This document shows positions 50,534 through 58,770 of a stretch of DNA of 64,000 bases, in pieces. Within the stretch, counting starts at the first letter, position 1. Every line of letters starts with the position of its first letter. The position numbers and the translations under genes are program-made. Source of the DNA: Armatimonadota bacterium. Its GTDB lineage: Bacteria; Armatimonadota; Fimbriimonadia; Fimbriimonadales; Fimbriimonadaceae. Location: contig JAFDWS010000001.1 of assembly GCA_018268375.1 (NCBI GenBank), positions 377,375 through 441,374 on the forward strand. Reading direction: 5' to 3'. The notes beneath the pieces are model-generated. The model did not search any database. It saw nothing but the letters and a program-made list of their open reading frames with translations, and was not told the DNA's origin.

Positions 50534-52687
50534 ATGGTCCAGAACCCCCGCAATGTCGTCGTGATCGGTGCCGGCACCATGGGTAGCGGCATTGCAGCCC
50601 ACTTGGCGAACCTTGGCCTCGAGGTCACGTTACTGGATATCTCGGACGAGTCTGTCCGGGCTGCGTTCGAGCGGGCGAAGAAGGCCCGTCCCCCCCACTT
50701 TTACGTGCCGGAGACGGCGGAATCCGTCCGGACAGGCTCGATCGATATCGACGTCTACCGCATCAAGGACGCCGACTGGGTGTGCGAGGCGATCGCGGAG
50801 AAGCCGGAGGCAAAGAAGGCCCTCTTTGCCTTGATTGAGCCGATGCTGAGGGACGACGCCTTCGTCTCGACCAATACAAGCGGCCTTCAAATCGGCCTTC
50901 TGTGCGAGGGGAGGAGTGAGTCGTTCCGGCGACGGTTCCTCGGCACCCATTTCTTCAACCCACCGCGCTACCTCAAGCTGCTTGAGTTGATCCCGACGCC
51001 AGACACAGATCCCCAAGTGGTCACGGCCATGTCCCGCTTCCTGGAGGACGGGTGCGCGCGCCGCGTCGTGGTCGCCAAGGACACCCCGGGCTTTATCGCG
51101 AACCGGTATGGCATGTGGTGCATGTACCACGCTGTCCATTGCACCGAACGGCTTGGCCTGACTATCGAACAGGTCGATGCCATAACTGGCCCGTTCCTGG
51201 GTCGCCCGCGGTCGGGGAGCTTCAGGCTGAACGACCTGGTCGGCCTCGATATCATGCAAGACATCGCTTCGAACTTGACGGCTCGATGCCCCGACGACCC
51301 TTACATCAAGCACCTTCAGGCACCCAAGTCGCTGCAGTACTTGCTCGACAAGGGCTGGATCGGGGAAAAGGCTGGGCAGGGTTATTACCGTCGAGAGGGC
51401 AAGGAGCTCATGTCGCTCGACCTGCAGGGCCTCGGATACCGGATGCGGATCGAGCCCGACATCCCTTCTCTCACCGCTCTTTCCAAGAAGCCCCTTGGCG
51501 ACCGCGTCAGGGAGGGCATGGAGCTTAACGACGACTTGGGCGCCTTCCTGCGCGCCTATGTTCCCTTGACCTTGGAGTACGCGGAGTTCCTCAAGGAGGA
51601 GATCAGCCATAACGTTGAGGACTTCGACAGGGTGATGAAATGGGGCTTCGGCTGGGAGGCGGGGCCGTTCGAAATGGCGGATTTGGTCGGCGCTTCGAAG
51701 AAATCCCACTACTCGGGAGGCAAGATGCTGGACTTCGGTGGCGAATACGTCGCGGTGAGATCCGAGCCACAGTACCGTGCCATCACCGACTTCCCCGTCA
51801 CCGAAACCCACGACAACTTCACTGTGCGCGACATGGGTGACGGAGTAAAGGCCGTTTGCACGACGACCAAGATGGGGGTCTTCACGGTCGGCCTCGTTGG
51901 AGAACTGAAGTCCTACTTGGAGTCCGGCAAGCTCGAGCGGTTCGTCTTGACGAGCGAGTCTCGGTCGTACTCCGCCGGCTTTGACCTCCAGTTCCTCTTG
52001 GACGCGGCCCATGAGAAGCGGCTTGCCGATGTTGATCGCGAGCTTACAAATTTGCAGAGCCTTGGCAGGGTGATCAGCCAGATCCCAAGTGTCGCCGCAG
52101 TGTTTGGACACTGCCTCGGAGGCGGGTTTGAAATGGCCACCTCGTGCTCGATCGTCGCTGCCCACCCGGAAACCCAGATCGGTTTGCCAGAGGCCCGTGT
52201 CGGATTAGTCCCAGGAGGCGGGGGCGCCGCCCACATGCGACAGAGGCACGGCGCGAGCGCCAAGTCACTTACCGAGGCAGCAAAGACGCTCATCCTTGCG
52301 ACCGTCTCGACGAACGCAGACGACGCCCGCAAATATGGCTTCCTAAGGCGCAGCGACGTGACGGTGTACCATCCCGACCGCCTCTGGACGGAGGCAAAGA
52401 AGCTTGCCTTGAGCGCCGTGGCGACACCTGAGGACAGTTGGTCGCAGGTTGCAGGGCCAGTCGGAGGAATGGTGGACCAGGCTTTCGTCGACCTCTTAAA
52501 GAAGGGAGAGATCACGGAACACGACCACGCGATCGGAGAGCATATCAAGCACATCCTTGTGCGCTCAAACACCTTCGAAGAAGCCCTCGACCGCGAGCGC
52601 GCTGCCTTCGAAGCCCTCCTGGTCCAAGGACTGACAGTGTCAAGGATCAAGCACATGCTAGAGACGGGCAAGCCCCTTCGGAACTAA
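50534..52687 (+). CDS. 3-hydroxyacyl-CoA dehydrogenase / enoyl-CoA hydratase fusion (FadN/FadJ-like)
   Basis: This 717-residue enzyme starts at the ATG at 50534 with GGAG 5 bases upstream. The N-terminal Rossmann domain is VVVIGAGTMGSGIAAHLAN. The HAD catalytic region is LGTHFFNPPRYLKLLELI and KDTPGFIANR. The C-terminal crotonase domain has SRSYSAGFDLQFL (oxyanion), GHCLGGGFEMA (Glu) and IGLPEARVGLVPGGGG (Glu). The HAD-first, hydratase-last order is that of B. subtilis FadN rather than E. coli FadB. It performs the hydration and oxidation steps of beta-oxidation. It is followed by etfBA, its electron-transfer partners, but no thiolase is adjacent. Confidence 0.94.
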   Translation: MVQNPRNVVVIGAGTMGSGIAAHLANLGLEVTLLDISDESVRAAFERAKKARPPHFYVPETAESVRTGSIDIDVYRIKDADWVCEAIAEKPEAKKALFALIEPMLRDDAFVSTNTSGLQIGLLCEGRSESFRRRFLGTHFFNPPRYLKLLELIPTPDTDPQVVTAMSRFLEDGCARRVVVAKDTPGFIANRYGMWCMYHAVHCTERLGLTIEQVDAITGPFLGRPRSGSFRLNDLVGLDIMQDIASNLTARCPDDPYIKHLQAPKSLQYLLDKGWIGEKAGQGYYRREGKELMSLDLQGLGYRMRIEPDIPSLTALSKKPLGDRVREGMELNDDLGAFLRAYVPLTLEYAEFLKEEISHNVEDFDRVMKWGFGWEAGPFEMADLVGASKKSHYSGGKMLDFGGEYVAVRSEPQYRAITDFPVTETHDNFTVRDMGDGVKAVCTTTKMGVFTVGLVGELKSYLESGKLERFVLTSESRSYSAGFDLQFLLDAAHEKRLADVDRELTNLQSLGRVISQIPSVAAVFGHCLGGGFEMATSCSIVAAHPETQIGLPEARVGLVPGGGGAAHMRQRHGASAKSLTEAAKTLILATVSTNADDARKYGFLRRSDVTVYHPDRLWTEAKKLALSAVATPEDSWSQVAGPVGGMVDQAFVDLLKKGEITEHDHAIGEHIKHILVRSNTFEEALDRERAAFEALLVQGLTVSRIKHMLETGKPLRN

Positions 52688-52735
52688 GCCTTTCCGACCC
52701 GGCTGGCGGATGACCCTCCGGTACTCTTGGCCCTC

Positions 52736-53473
52736 ATGAACGTGCTGGTGCCGATCAAGCGGGTCGTCGACCCCTACGCCCGCGTCAAGCCTCTTCCTGA
52801 CGGGAGCGGACTCGATGTGGGCTCCGTCAAGTTCGACGTCAATCCCTTCGATGAGATCGCCGTGGAGGAGGCCGTACGCATGAAAGAGGCCGACCCCAGC
52901 ATTCATGTGACAGTGGTCAGCATCGGGGGAGCCGAGTGCGAGGAGCAATTGAGAAAGGCGCTCGCCTACGGCGCGGACGAAGCGGTCTTAGTCGAAACGA
53001 ACGACCCAATGGATTCGACGGTGGTGGCAACCGAGCTAGAGGCGGTCGTGCGACAACTGAACCCAGACCTGGTGCTGATGGGCAAGCAAGCGACCGACGA
53101 CGACTGCAACCAAGCGGGCCAGATGTTGGCCGCCAAGCTCGGTTGGCCCCAAGCCACGTTCGCCTGTAAGATCGAAGTGGGCAGTGGCACCGCCCGTGTG
53201 GTCCGTGAGACGGACACCGGTGAAGAAACGCTGGAGATGAACCTGCCGTGTCTGGTCACCACTGACCTCAGGCTCAACGAGCCCCGGTACATTCCTCTGC
53301 CTGGCATTGTTCGGGCGCGCACGAAGCCATTGAGCAAGCAACCCAGGGCCACGTCCGCGCAACCCAAGACCAGAGTGACGCGATTGGACTCTCCCCCGCC
53401 AAGGCCGGCGGGACGGAAGGTTGGTTCTGTCGACGAGCTCGTGGCGGCGCTCCGCGAGAGGGGTGTCCTTTGA
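52736..53473 (+). CDS. etfB: Electron transfer flavoprotein beta subunit
   Basis: This 245-residue protein starts at the ATG at 52736 (MNVLVPIKRVVDPYARVKPL). ETF-beta motifs are ISIGG-type VVSIGGAECEEQLRKALAYGADEAVLV, LVLMGKQATDDDCNQAGQMLA, and the AMP/recognition region PCLVTTDLRLNEPRYIPLPGIV. The C-terminal tail (KTRVTRLDSPPPRPAGRKV) is typical. It shuttles electrons from acyl-CoA dehydrogenases to the quinone pool with EtfA. Its TGA overlaps the TTG start of etfA. Confidence 0.96.
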   Translation: MNVLVPIKRVVDPYARVKPLPDGSGLDVGSVKFDVNPFDEIAVEEAVRMKEADPSIHVTVVSIGGAECEEQLRKALAYGADEAVLVETNDPMDSTVVATELEAVVRQLNPDLVLMGKQATDDDCNQAGQMLAAKLGWPQATFACKIEVGSGTARVVRETDTGEETLEMNLPCLVTTDLRLNEPRYIPLPGIVRARTKPLSKQPRATSAQPKTRVTRLDSPPPRPAGRKVGSVDELVAALRERGVL

Positions 53474-54294
53474 AGTCCCTCTTTGTCGCGTTCGCACCGG
53501 GCGAGGCGGAACACGCTGCAGGCTTCTTCGCCACCCTAGGAGGTGACTGGGCGGCAACCGAGGTGCCCCCGGGGCTCGTGGCCGACGCTGCGGCAGCCGC
53601 CCTCCGCTCAGCCTCCGAGGGGTTCACGCACATCGCTGCCGTGTCTTCAATGAGGAGCAAGGACGTTCTCGCCAGGCTGGCGGGGCTCCTCGACGCGGCG
53701 ATGGTGACCGACGCGGTCTCCATCAATTCGCCGACCTCGTTCGTTCGACCGATCATCGCCGGAACGGTACTCGCGACGGTCGAAACCATGGCGCAGCCGG
53801 TTGTTGTGACTTTCCGGCCGAGCGGCTTTTCCGGCGACTCGGCTCCGGGCCAAATGGTCTCTTTGCCGACCCCTCCAGAAGGGCAGGCGAAGCGGACTGC
53901 AGAAAACGTGCGAGGCGGGAGCAGACCGGATTTGAGTCAAGCCAAACGGATTGTCAGCGGTGGCCGTCCCCTCAAGGACGCCGAGACCTTCGAGAGGGTC
54001 ATCGGTTCGCTTGCGGACCGCTTGGGCGGGGCCGTCGGGGCAACGCGCGCAGCGGTGGACAGCGGGATCGCTCCAAATGAACTCCAAGTGGGCCAGACCG
54101 GGAAGATCGTGGCGCCCGACCTCTATGTCGCGGCGGGGATCAGTGGTTCCACCCAGCACATGGCTGGGATCAAGGACAGCAAGTGCATCGTGGCGATCAA
54201 CACCGACCCTGACGCTCCGATCTTTGAGTTTGCCGATTTTGGGCTGGTCGCCGACCTGTTCCAGGCGGTGCCGGAACTCGCCTCGAAGCTCTGA
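53470..54294 (+). CDS. etfA: Electron transfer flavoprotein alpha subunit
   Basis: This 274-residue protein starts at a TTG (53470) coupled to the etfB stop (TTGA). The C-terminal FAD domain is complete: RIVSGGRPLKDAETFERVIGSLADRLGGAVGATRAAVDSG (residues about 156-196), QVGQTGKIVAPDLYVAAGISGSTQHMAGIKDSKCIVAINTDPDAPIFEFADFGLVADL in the conserved order. The N-terminal domain is short, a feature of several bacterial ETFs. With the hydratase/dehydrogenase it completes an electron path for fatty-acid oxidation. Confidence 0.96.
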   Translation: MKSLFVAFAPGEAEHAAGFFATLGGDWAATEVPPGLVADAAAAALRSASEGFTHIAAVSSMRSKDVLARLAGLLDAAMVTDAVSINSPTSFVRPIIAGTVLATVETMAQPVVVTFRPSGFSGDSAPGQMVSLPTPPEGQAKRTAENVRGGSRPDLSQAKRIVSGGRPLKDAETFERVIGSLADRLGGAVGATRAAVDSGIAPNELQVGQTGKIVAPDLYVAAGISGSTQHMAGIKDSKCIVAINTDPDAPIFEFADFGLVADLFQAVPELASKL

Positions 54295-54314
54295 GTCATC
54301 CTCAGAAAATGAGA

Positions 54315-54338
54315 GGGACGCGGATGTTTCCGCGTCCC
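54315..54338. terminator. Hairpin between etfA and the serine hydrolase operon
   Basis: A 10-bp stem GGGACGCGGA / TCCGCGTCCC with a TGTT loop lies 21 bases after etfA. The minus-strand side has TCTCATTTTCT, so it may terminate the convergent operon as well. The remaining gap to 54482 holds no gene I can support. Confidence 0.6.
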
Positions 54339-54482
54339 AAAGATGATTCCCTATGAGGCCCCAGAACACCGCCAAGGGGAGAGCAAATGCGGAGCCGAAG
54401 CCTCAGTAGTCATTATGTCAGGAATTGGGTCCGCGTTCCCTGTAAACGGGCGAAAAAGGACTAACTGCAAAATTTTTCAGGG

Positions 54483-55511
54483 TCACAGGGCCTCAGCAAG
54501 CACAGAATCAGCGAATTCTGATCTTATGAGCCTCAATGCCAGCCGATCCGGAGACAGGTAGACGGCGTTCGTCAGGAGCACCGCGAAGACGCCAACTTCT
54601 CGATCGATCCAGAGGCTTGTTCCCGTGAAGCCCGTGTGGCCGACCGAGCGAGAAGACATGGTGGTACCAGCGGAGGTCGCACCGGGCGTCGGTACGTCCC
54701 AACCCATTGCCCTGTCACCACGAGGTTCGAGCCAGGCGCTCCAATCTTGGTGGTCGAATGGGCCGCTGCCGGTCAGCACCGCCTGTGCGATCAAGCCGAG
54801 GTCTTGGGCCGTTCCGAAGAGGCCAGCGTTGCCGCTGACGCCCCCCAAAAGGAAGGCCAATGGGTCGTGTACGATGCCCTGCAACAATCCTTCCTTCCCG
54901 TCCATCATCCTCGCTCGCCAAGGCTCGATTTGAGTTGTCGGAGGCACCGTAATGTCGGAGCGCAACTCAGGGCGAAACCGTGTCGAGGTCAGGGACAGCG
55001 GTTCTGCGACCAGGTTTTCGAAAAGCGTGTCCAAACCGGCGCCGCCCACCCTCTCCAGGATTCGCTGGAGGACGATAAAGCCGAGGCAAGAATAGACGGT
55101 CGGGCCGGGCACGAGTCCAGGCGCAGCGACCGCTCGGATCGCTTGCCAAACGTCCGGATTGCCCACTTCGGTCAGGTCGAGGTAAGCCGGTAACCCCGAG
55201 TTGTGTAGCAAGAGCCCTGCAACGGTCGTCCCCCGATCTGGCCATTCAGGTAGGACTTCCGAGACATACGTTTCCGAAGACAGAGCCCCCTGGCTCGCGA
55301 GCACAAAGGCGACAGAGGACGTCGCCATTGGCTTCGTCAAGCTTGCGAGATCGTATGGCGTGTCGACTTCCACAGCTCTGCTGTCCGGACCGGCGAAGGT
55401 GCCGGTTGCTCCGACGATCAGAGTTCGGGCGGTGCCATACGCCCAAGTTGCGCCAGGAAAGAGGCCGGTCGAAACGCCATTTTCCACGACGTCAACCGGG
55501 GTCTTGCTCAC
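54483..55511 (-). CDS. Serine hydrolase of the beta-lactamase/class C family
   Basis: This 342-residue protein starts at a GTG (55511) coupled to the stop of the GH20 gene (GTGA). Active-site elements are the SXXK motif in DLASLTKPMA, YSCLGF (the Tyr of the YXN-like motif), GLFGTAQDLGL, and the HTG triad GHTGFTGT. No signal peptide is visible at this start. Family members act as D-Ala-D-Ala peptidases, esterases or beta-lactamases. The cell-wall gene context favours a peptidoglycan-related substrate. Confidence 0.85.
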   Translation of the reverse strand: MSKTPVDVVENGVSTGLFPGATWAYGTARTLIVGATGTFAGPDSRAVEVDTPYDLASLTKPMATSSVAFVLASQGALSSETYVSEVLPEWPDRGTTVAGLLLHNSGLPAYLDLTEVGNPDVWQAIRAVAAPGLVPGPTVYSCLGFIVLQRILERVGGAGLDTLFENLVAEPLSLTSTRFRPELRSDITVPPTTQIEPWRARMMDGKEGLLQGIVHDPLAFLLGGVSGNAGLFGTAQDLGLIAQAVLTGSGPFDHQDWSAWLEPRGDRAMGWDVPTPGATSAGTTMSSRSVGHTGFTGTSLWIDREVGVFAVLLTNAVYLSPDRLALRLIRSEFADSVLAEAL

Positions 55512-58012
55512 CAGGAGGTGACTCCGTGTACGCGAACACCAGCCGTCTGACCAACACCGACGACTTTGATCCTCACGAGTTGCTTGCCGGGTGTAGTGCC
55601 GCAACGCACAGCAGCGACTCCCTCAACGGAATCGGTCCTGAGGGTCGGTCGATCGTCTTCGGGTGCGCGGACATCGGCGCCGTACAGGACCTCACGGTTC
55701 GTCTCAGAGCCGTCCGAGAACTGTGAGACCAGCTGTGCCACGGGCTCCCCTTCACGCTCCCATCCAATGCAGTCCATTGCCAGCGCCACTTGCCCGCCGC
55801 TGGTTCGGACGCCAAAGACGAGTTCAGAGTGTCCGGTTGTGCCCTCGCCACTGAGAGGCGTCTGCAGGCCCACGGGAGCGAACAGGTTGAAGAGCAGTCC
55901 ACCTATTCTCGTCGTTCGAATGAATGTGTCCTTAGGAGCCCAGGTTTGGCCAGGCAAGGGCCTGAGCGGCGAAGGGGTACCCCACAGCATCCGCTTTACG
56001 AGGTCCAGACTGTCGTATCCCAGGGATGCGGGCTGGTCCGTCCTGCCCGTCCACGCGTAATCAGCGGCGAGCACGTAAGCGGCAAACTGGTTTGGCTCAG
56101 AGAAAACTGACTGCTCTGTCGTCTGATAGCCTGCCCAAGTCGTTTGCAGGGTTCCCGTCCCGTTCGAAACCGCAGCCATCGTGTGCGCTCGGATGTTCCG
56201 TGGCCGCCACCAGCTCGCTGCCACCGACTTGAGGCCAAGGTCGCTCCACAGCTTCAGCGATTTGAACTTTGAGGTTTCGTCCGTGTTGAGGTAGTGCCAG
56301 TCGAACACGGTTGCTGTCTTTGGTAACGTGCGGCGCTTGGATTCTGCGGAGTCGAGGGACTTGGCATGGGTAGCGTCCGCCCCTTCTCCGGCCGAAAGCA
56401 TCATGTCGCCCCAGAGCATTGGACGAACTTTCAGGCTGCGGGCCAAAGAGAATAGTTCGGGCACCAGTGCGCTCCAAATTCGATCGGCCAGGGTCGGGTC
56501 GTCTGGCATGCCTCTCATGTCCGTTTCGTCAAGGCCGAAGTGGACGGCCTCAGGGGCCAAGAGTTCGATGGCTTCTCTCCAGACCGATGAGATGAGGTCG
56601 CGCGCCGGCCCCTTCCTTCCATCGAGCGTATAAGGGATTTCTGGGTTGACGGCAAGATCACGATGTTGGCCGTCCAGGAGCCAGTCCATGTGGCCAAAGC
56701 TCTGGATCAGCGGAACCGGAACTATCCCTTTCTCCCGGTACATCTCGAAGAGCCGCTTGAGGTCGGGCCTTTGCATGAAACCGGACTTTGGGGGGCCTTG
56801 GACGGCGTCCCAAATGGTTCGCTCGCACTGCACCAGGACATGGTTGAACCGCAACGGAGCGAGAACGTTGCTGGCCAATCTCGATTGAAAGTCCAACGTG
56901 TCCGCCCCGGAGAACAGGTGCACTCCGCGCCACTTGACGGTGGGCCAGTCGCGGAAGGTGCCGCAAGGGAGGGCGAGGTTTCCGCCGCGAATTTCCGCAC
57001 GGTCAGCAAGGAACTGGAGCGCGTTGGTGACACCCGCCTCGTCGCGGGCTTTGATGCGGACGCCTGACCGCGATACGGCGACCTCGAACCCTTCTTCGGG
57101 CACAGGACTGCCGTCGCGCGTGACGGCCAACTCCGCCCCCACATCATCCGTGAGCACCCACCGCTTCTTCAAGAGTTCGGACAAGCGGCGGCTATCTTCG
57201 CTTGGCGCCGCCAGCGGAGCGAGCGTGAGCCAGTCTCCGCTCGGCTGCGACTCCTTGGGAGGAAAGAGCTTGGCAAAGTCGTTCTTGACCGGTATCGAGG
57301 CGTTCGGGACGGTCTCGCTGGTCAGATCGGTTGCGAAGGCGTTCGGCTGAGACATAAGCTTGGGCTCAAACCGCCATTCGGCCGTCATCTCCAGCGTTTG
57401 CCCCTGGGCTACTCGCATCCCCTTGCGGCCCATCCAGAACAGACAGCCACTCTTGGCCCAGTCCTGCTCGTAGTTCCTGGCGTCGTAGAGCGCGACAGTT
57501 TGACCACGGACGTCGACTGCGATGCGCGCGAGCTGGGATTCAAAGTCGATGGAACTCGTCGGTCCGCCGAGTTTGCGGGCGTCCCAATCCCCCGGAGTCG
57601 GCTTGAGAAAGGGGGCGCCAAAATCGCCGCCGAATTTGATGTCGCCATGGCAGACCGCGGGTGCCCAGACCAGCGCGATCACGTTTTGAACGATTGCCTC
57701 GCCCTCCCCGCGCCAACGGAACTCGTAGTGGGCGGTGAGGCCGGTCAGAGTCTGTTTGAACTCGTGGGTACCGATGGCGTTACCATTGTCACCGCTATAT
57801 CGGACTCGGATCGTGCCATCGGGGAGACGCGACACGTCCTTCGGAGCCCAACGCGATGAATAGAGCGACTTTCCCGAGCCAGGAGCCGTGTAGTCGAACG
57901 ATGATCCCCTGACGACAGCCACACCGTTGACGGCTACTTGGAGCCCAGCAAAGGGTTCGTAACCGACCCGGACTTCTTGTTGGGTAGCCAACAGGGGCCA
58001 AAAAGGCAACAC
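55508..58012 (-). CDS. Glycoside hydrolase family 20-like beta-hexosaminidase
   Basis: This 834-residue secreted enzyme has a short N-terminal signal-like segment. The N-terminal ~230 residues are a beta domain of the glycan-binding type, then an alpha/beta GH20b-like domain (LAPLAAPSEDSRRLSELL, VAVSRSGVRIKARDEAGVTNAL). The TIM barrel begins at WPTVKWRGVHLFSGAD. The catalytic Asp495-Glu496 pair is in VHFGLDETD, as required for substrate-assisted hydrolysis of N-acetylhexosaminides. It probably cuts peptidoglycan- or glycan-derived GlcNAc. It lies in the A2M-VanW operon, 14 bases after vanW. Confidence 0.85.
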   Translation of the reverse strand: MLPFWPLLATQQEVRVGYEPFAGLQVAVNGVAVVRGSSFDYTAPGSGKSLYSSRWAPKDVSRLPDGTIRVRYSGDNGNAIGTHEFKQTLTGLTAHYEFRWRGEGEAIVQNVIALVWAPAVCHGDIKFGGDFGAPFLKPTPGDWDARKLGGPTSSIDFESQLARIAVDVRGQTVALYDARNYEQDWAKSGCLFWMGRKGMRVAQGQTLEMTAEWRFEPKLMSQPNAFATDLTSETVPNASIPVKNDFAKLFPPKESQPSGDWLTLAPLAAPSEDSRRLSELLKKRWVLTDDVGAELAVTRDGSPVPEEGFEVAVSRSGVRIKARDEAGVTNALQFLADRAEIRGGNLALPCGTFRDWPTVKWRGVHLFSGADTLDFQSRLASNVLAPLRFNHVLVQCERTIWDAVQGPPKSGFMQRPDLKRLFEMYREKGIVPVPLIQSFGHMDWLLDGQHRDLAVNPEIPYTLDGRKGPARDLISSVWREAIELLAPEAVHFGLDETDMRGMPDDPTLADRIWSALVPELFSLARSLKVRPMLWGDMMLSAGEGADATHAKSLDSAESKRRTLPKTATVFDWHYLNTDETSKFKSLKLWSDLGLKSVAASWWRPRNIRAHTMAAVSNGTGTLQTTWAGYQTTEQSVFSEPNQFAAYVLAADYAWTGRTDQPASLGYDSLDLVKRMLWGTPSPLRPLPGQTWAPKDTFIRTTRIGGLLFNLFAPVGLQTPLSGEGTTGHSELVFGVRTSGGQVALAMDCIGWEREGEPVAQLVSQFSDGSETNREVLYGADVRAPEDDRPTLRTDSVEGVAAVRCGTTPGKQLVRIKVVGVGQTAGVRVHGVTSW

Positions 58013-58026
58013 TGGCGCCAGTTTAC

Positions 58027-58770
58027 TTATCGACCCTGGCGCAACTCGACCACCCTACTCATCGCTGGGTAGCTGTCGACCGAGAGGAGCTGCCTGTCAT
58101 CGCCCATCATCCGCCAGGTCTCGACCTCGTAGCCGTCCTTCCCAGGATTCCGGATCCGCCCGAACGGCCCCTTACCGAACCTCACCAACTGCGACGGCAC
58201 CTTGTTCAGGAGCTTTGTCTGGATCGAGACCGCCCTTGGGTTTCCTCGCCCGGAAAAGCGGATGGCGAGTTGGTCTGCGAGGCACGAGGTCTCAAGCCGA
58301 ACCGGAAACGGATAGGGGTTTCGGATCCTCAGGTCAATCTTGGGGAAAGCCACGGCAGCGTCGCGGCCCGGAGGCACATAGTTCGCTGCGAACACGTGAT
58401 GGTGTCGCTCGATGACCTCCATGCCGGCAAGGAGAGCGGCGTTGTAAAGGGTGGTCGAGGTTTGGCAGACTCCCCCTCCCCAAGCACTCACAAGCGTCCC
58501 ACTAAAGCTTACGGGTGCGCGGAGGTAGCCTTGATCCCGGCTCCAGCTGCCGACGGCGTCATTGAAGCTCAGCTGCTGTCCCGGCGGGATCACTCTTCCA
58601 TCCAACTTTCGGGCTGCGAGGACGGCGTTGTGCCGTTGGTTGCTGAGCCGGCCCTCGAACGAGGTCGTATATCCGGCAAGGATCCGCTCTGGGGTTGCAG
58701 ACGATACTGTCCACGCGAGCCCAGCGACGAGCGGCGCCGCACCACAGCACAAGGCGAGGGCGGTCTTCAC
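58027..58770 (-). CDS. VanW family protein
   Basis: This 247-residue protein starts at a GTG (58770) coupled to the macroglobulin stop (GTGA). One N-terminal hydrophobic segment (LALCCGAAPLVAGLAW) is followed by the VanW domain: YTTSFEGRLSNQRHNAVLAARKLDGRVIPPGQQLSFNDAVG (residues about 28-68), SFSGTLVSAWGGGVCQTSTTLYNAALLAGMEVIERHHH, and RIRNPYPFPVRL. VanW-like proteins are linked to cell-envelope functions without a defined activity. It is unusual to find it coupled to an alpha-2-macroglobulin gene. Confidence 0.92.
   Translation of the reverse strand: MKTALALCCGAAPLVAGLAWTVSSATPERILAGYTTSFEGRLSNQRHNAVLAARKLDGRVIPPGQQLSFNDAVGSWSRDQGYLRAPVSFSGTLVSAWGGGVCQTSTTLYNAALLAGMEVIERHHHVFAANYVPPGRDAAVAFPKIDLRIRNPYPFPVRLETSCLADQLAIRFSGRGNPRAVSIQTKLLNKVPSQLVRFGKGPFGRIRNPGKDGYEVETWRMMGDDRQLLSVDSYPAMSRVVELRQGR

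Noticed and set aside
54343-54561. 72-residue plus-strand ORF after etfA
   Set aside because: It has no ribosome site, biased composition and no similarity I recognise, and it overlaps the serine hydrolase gene.
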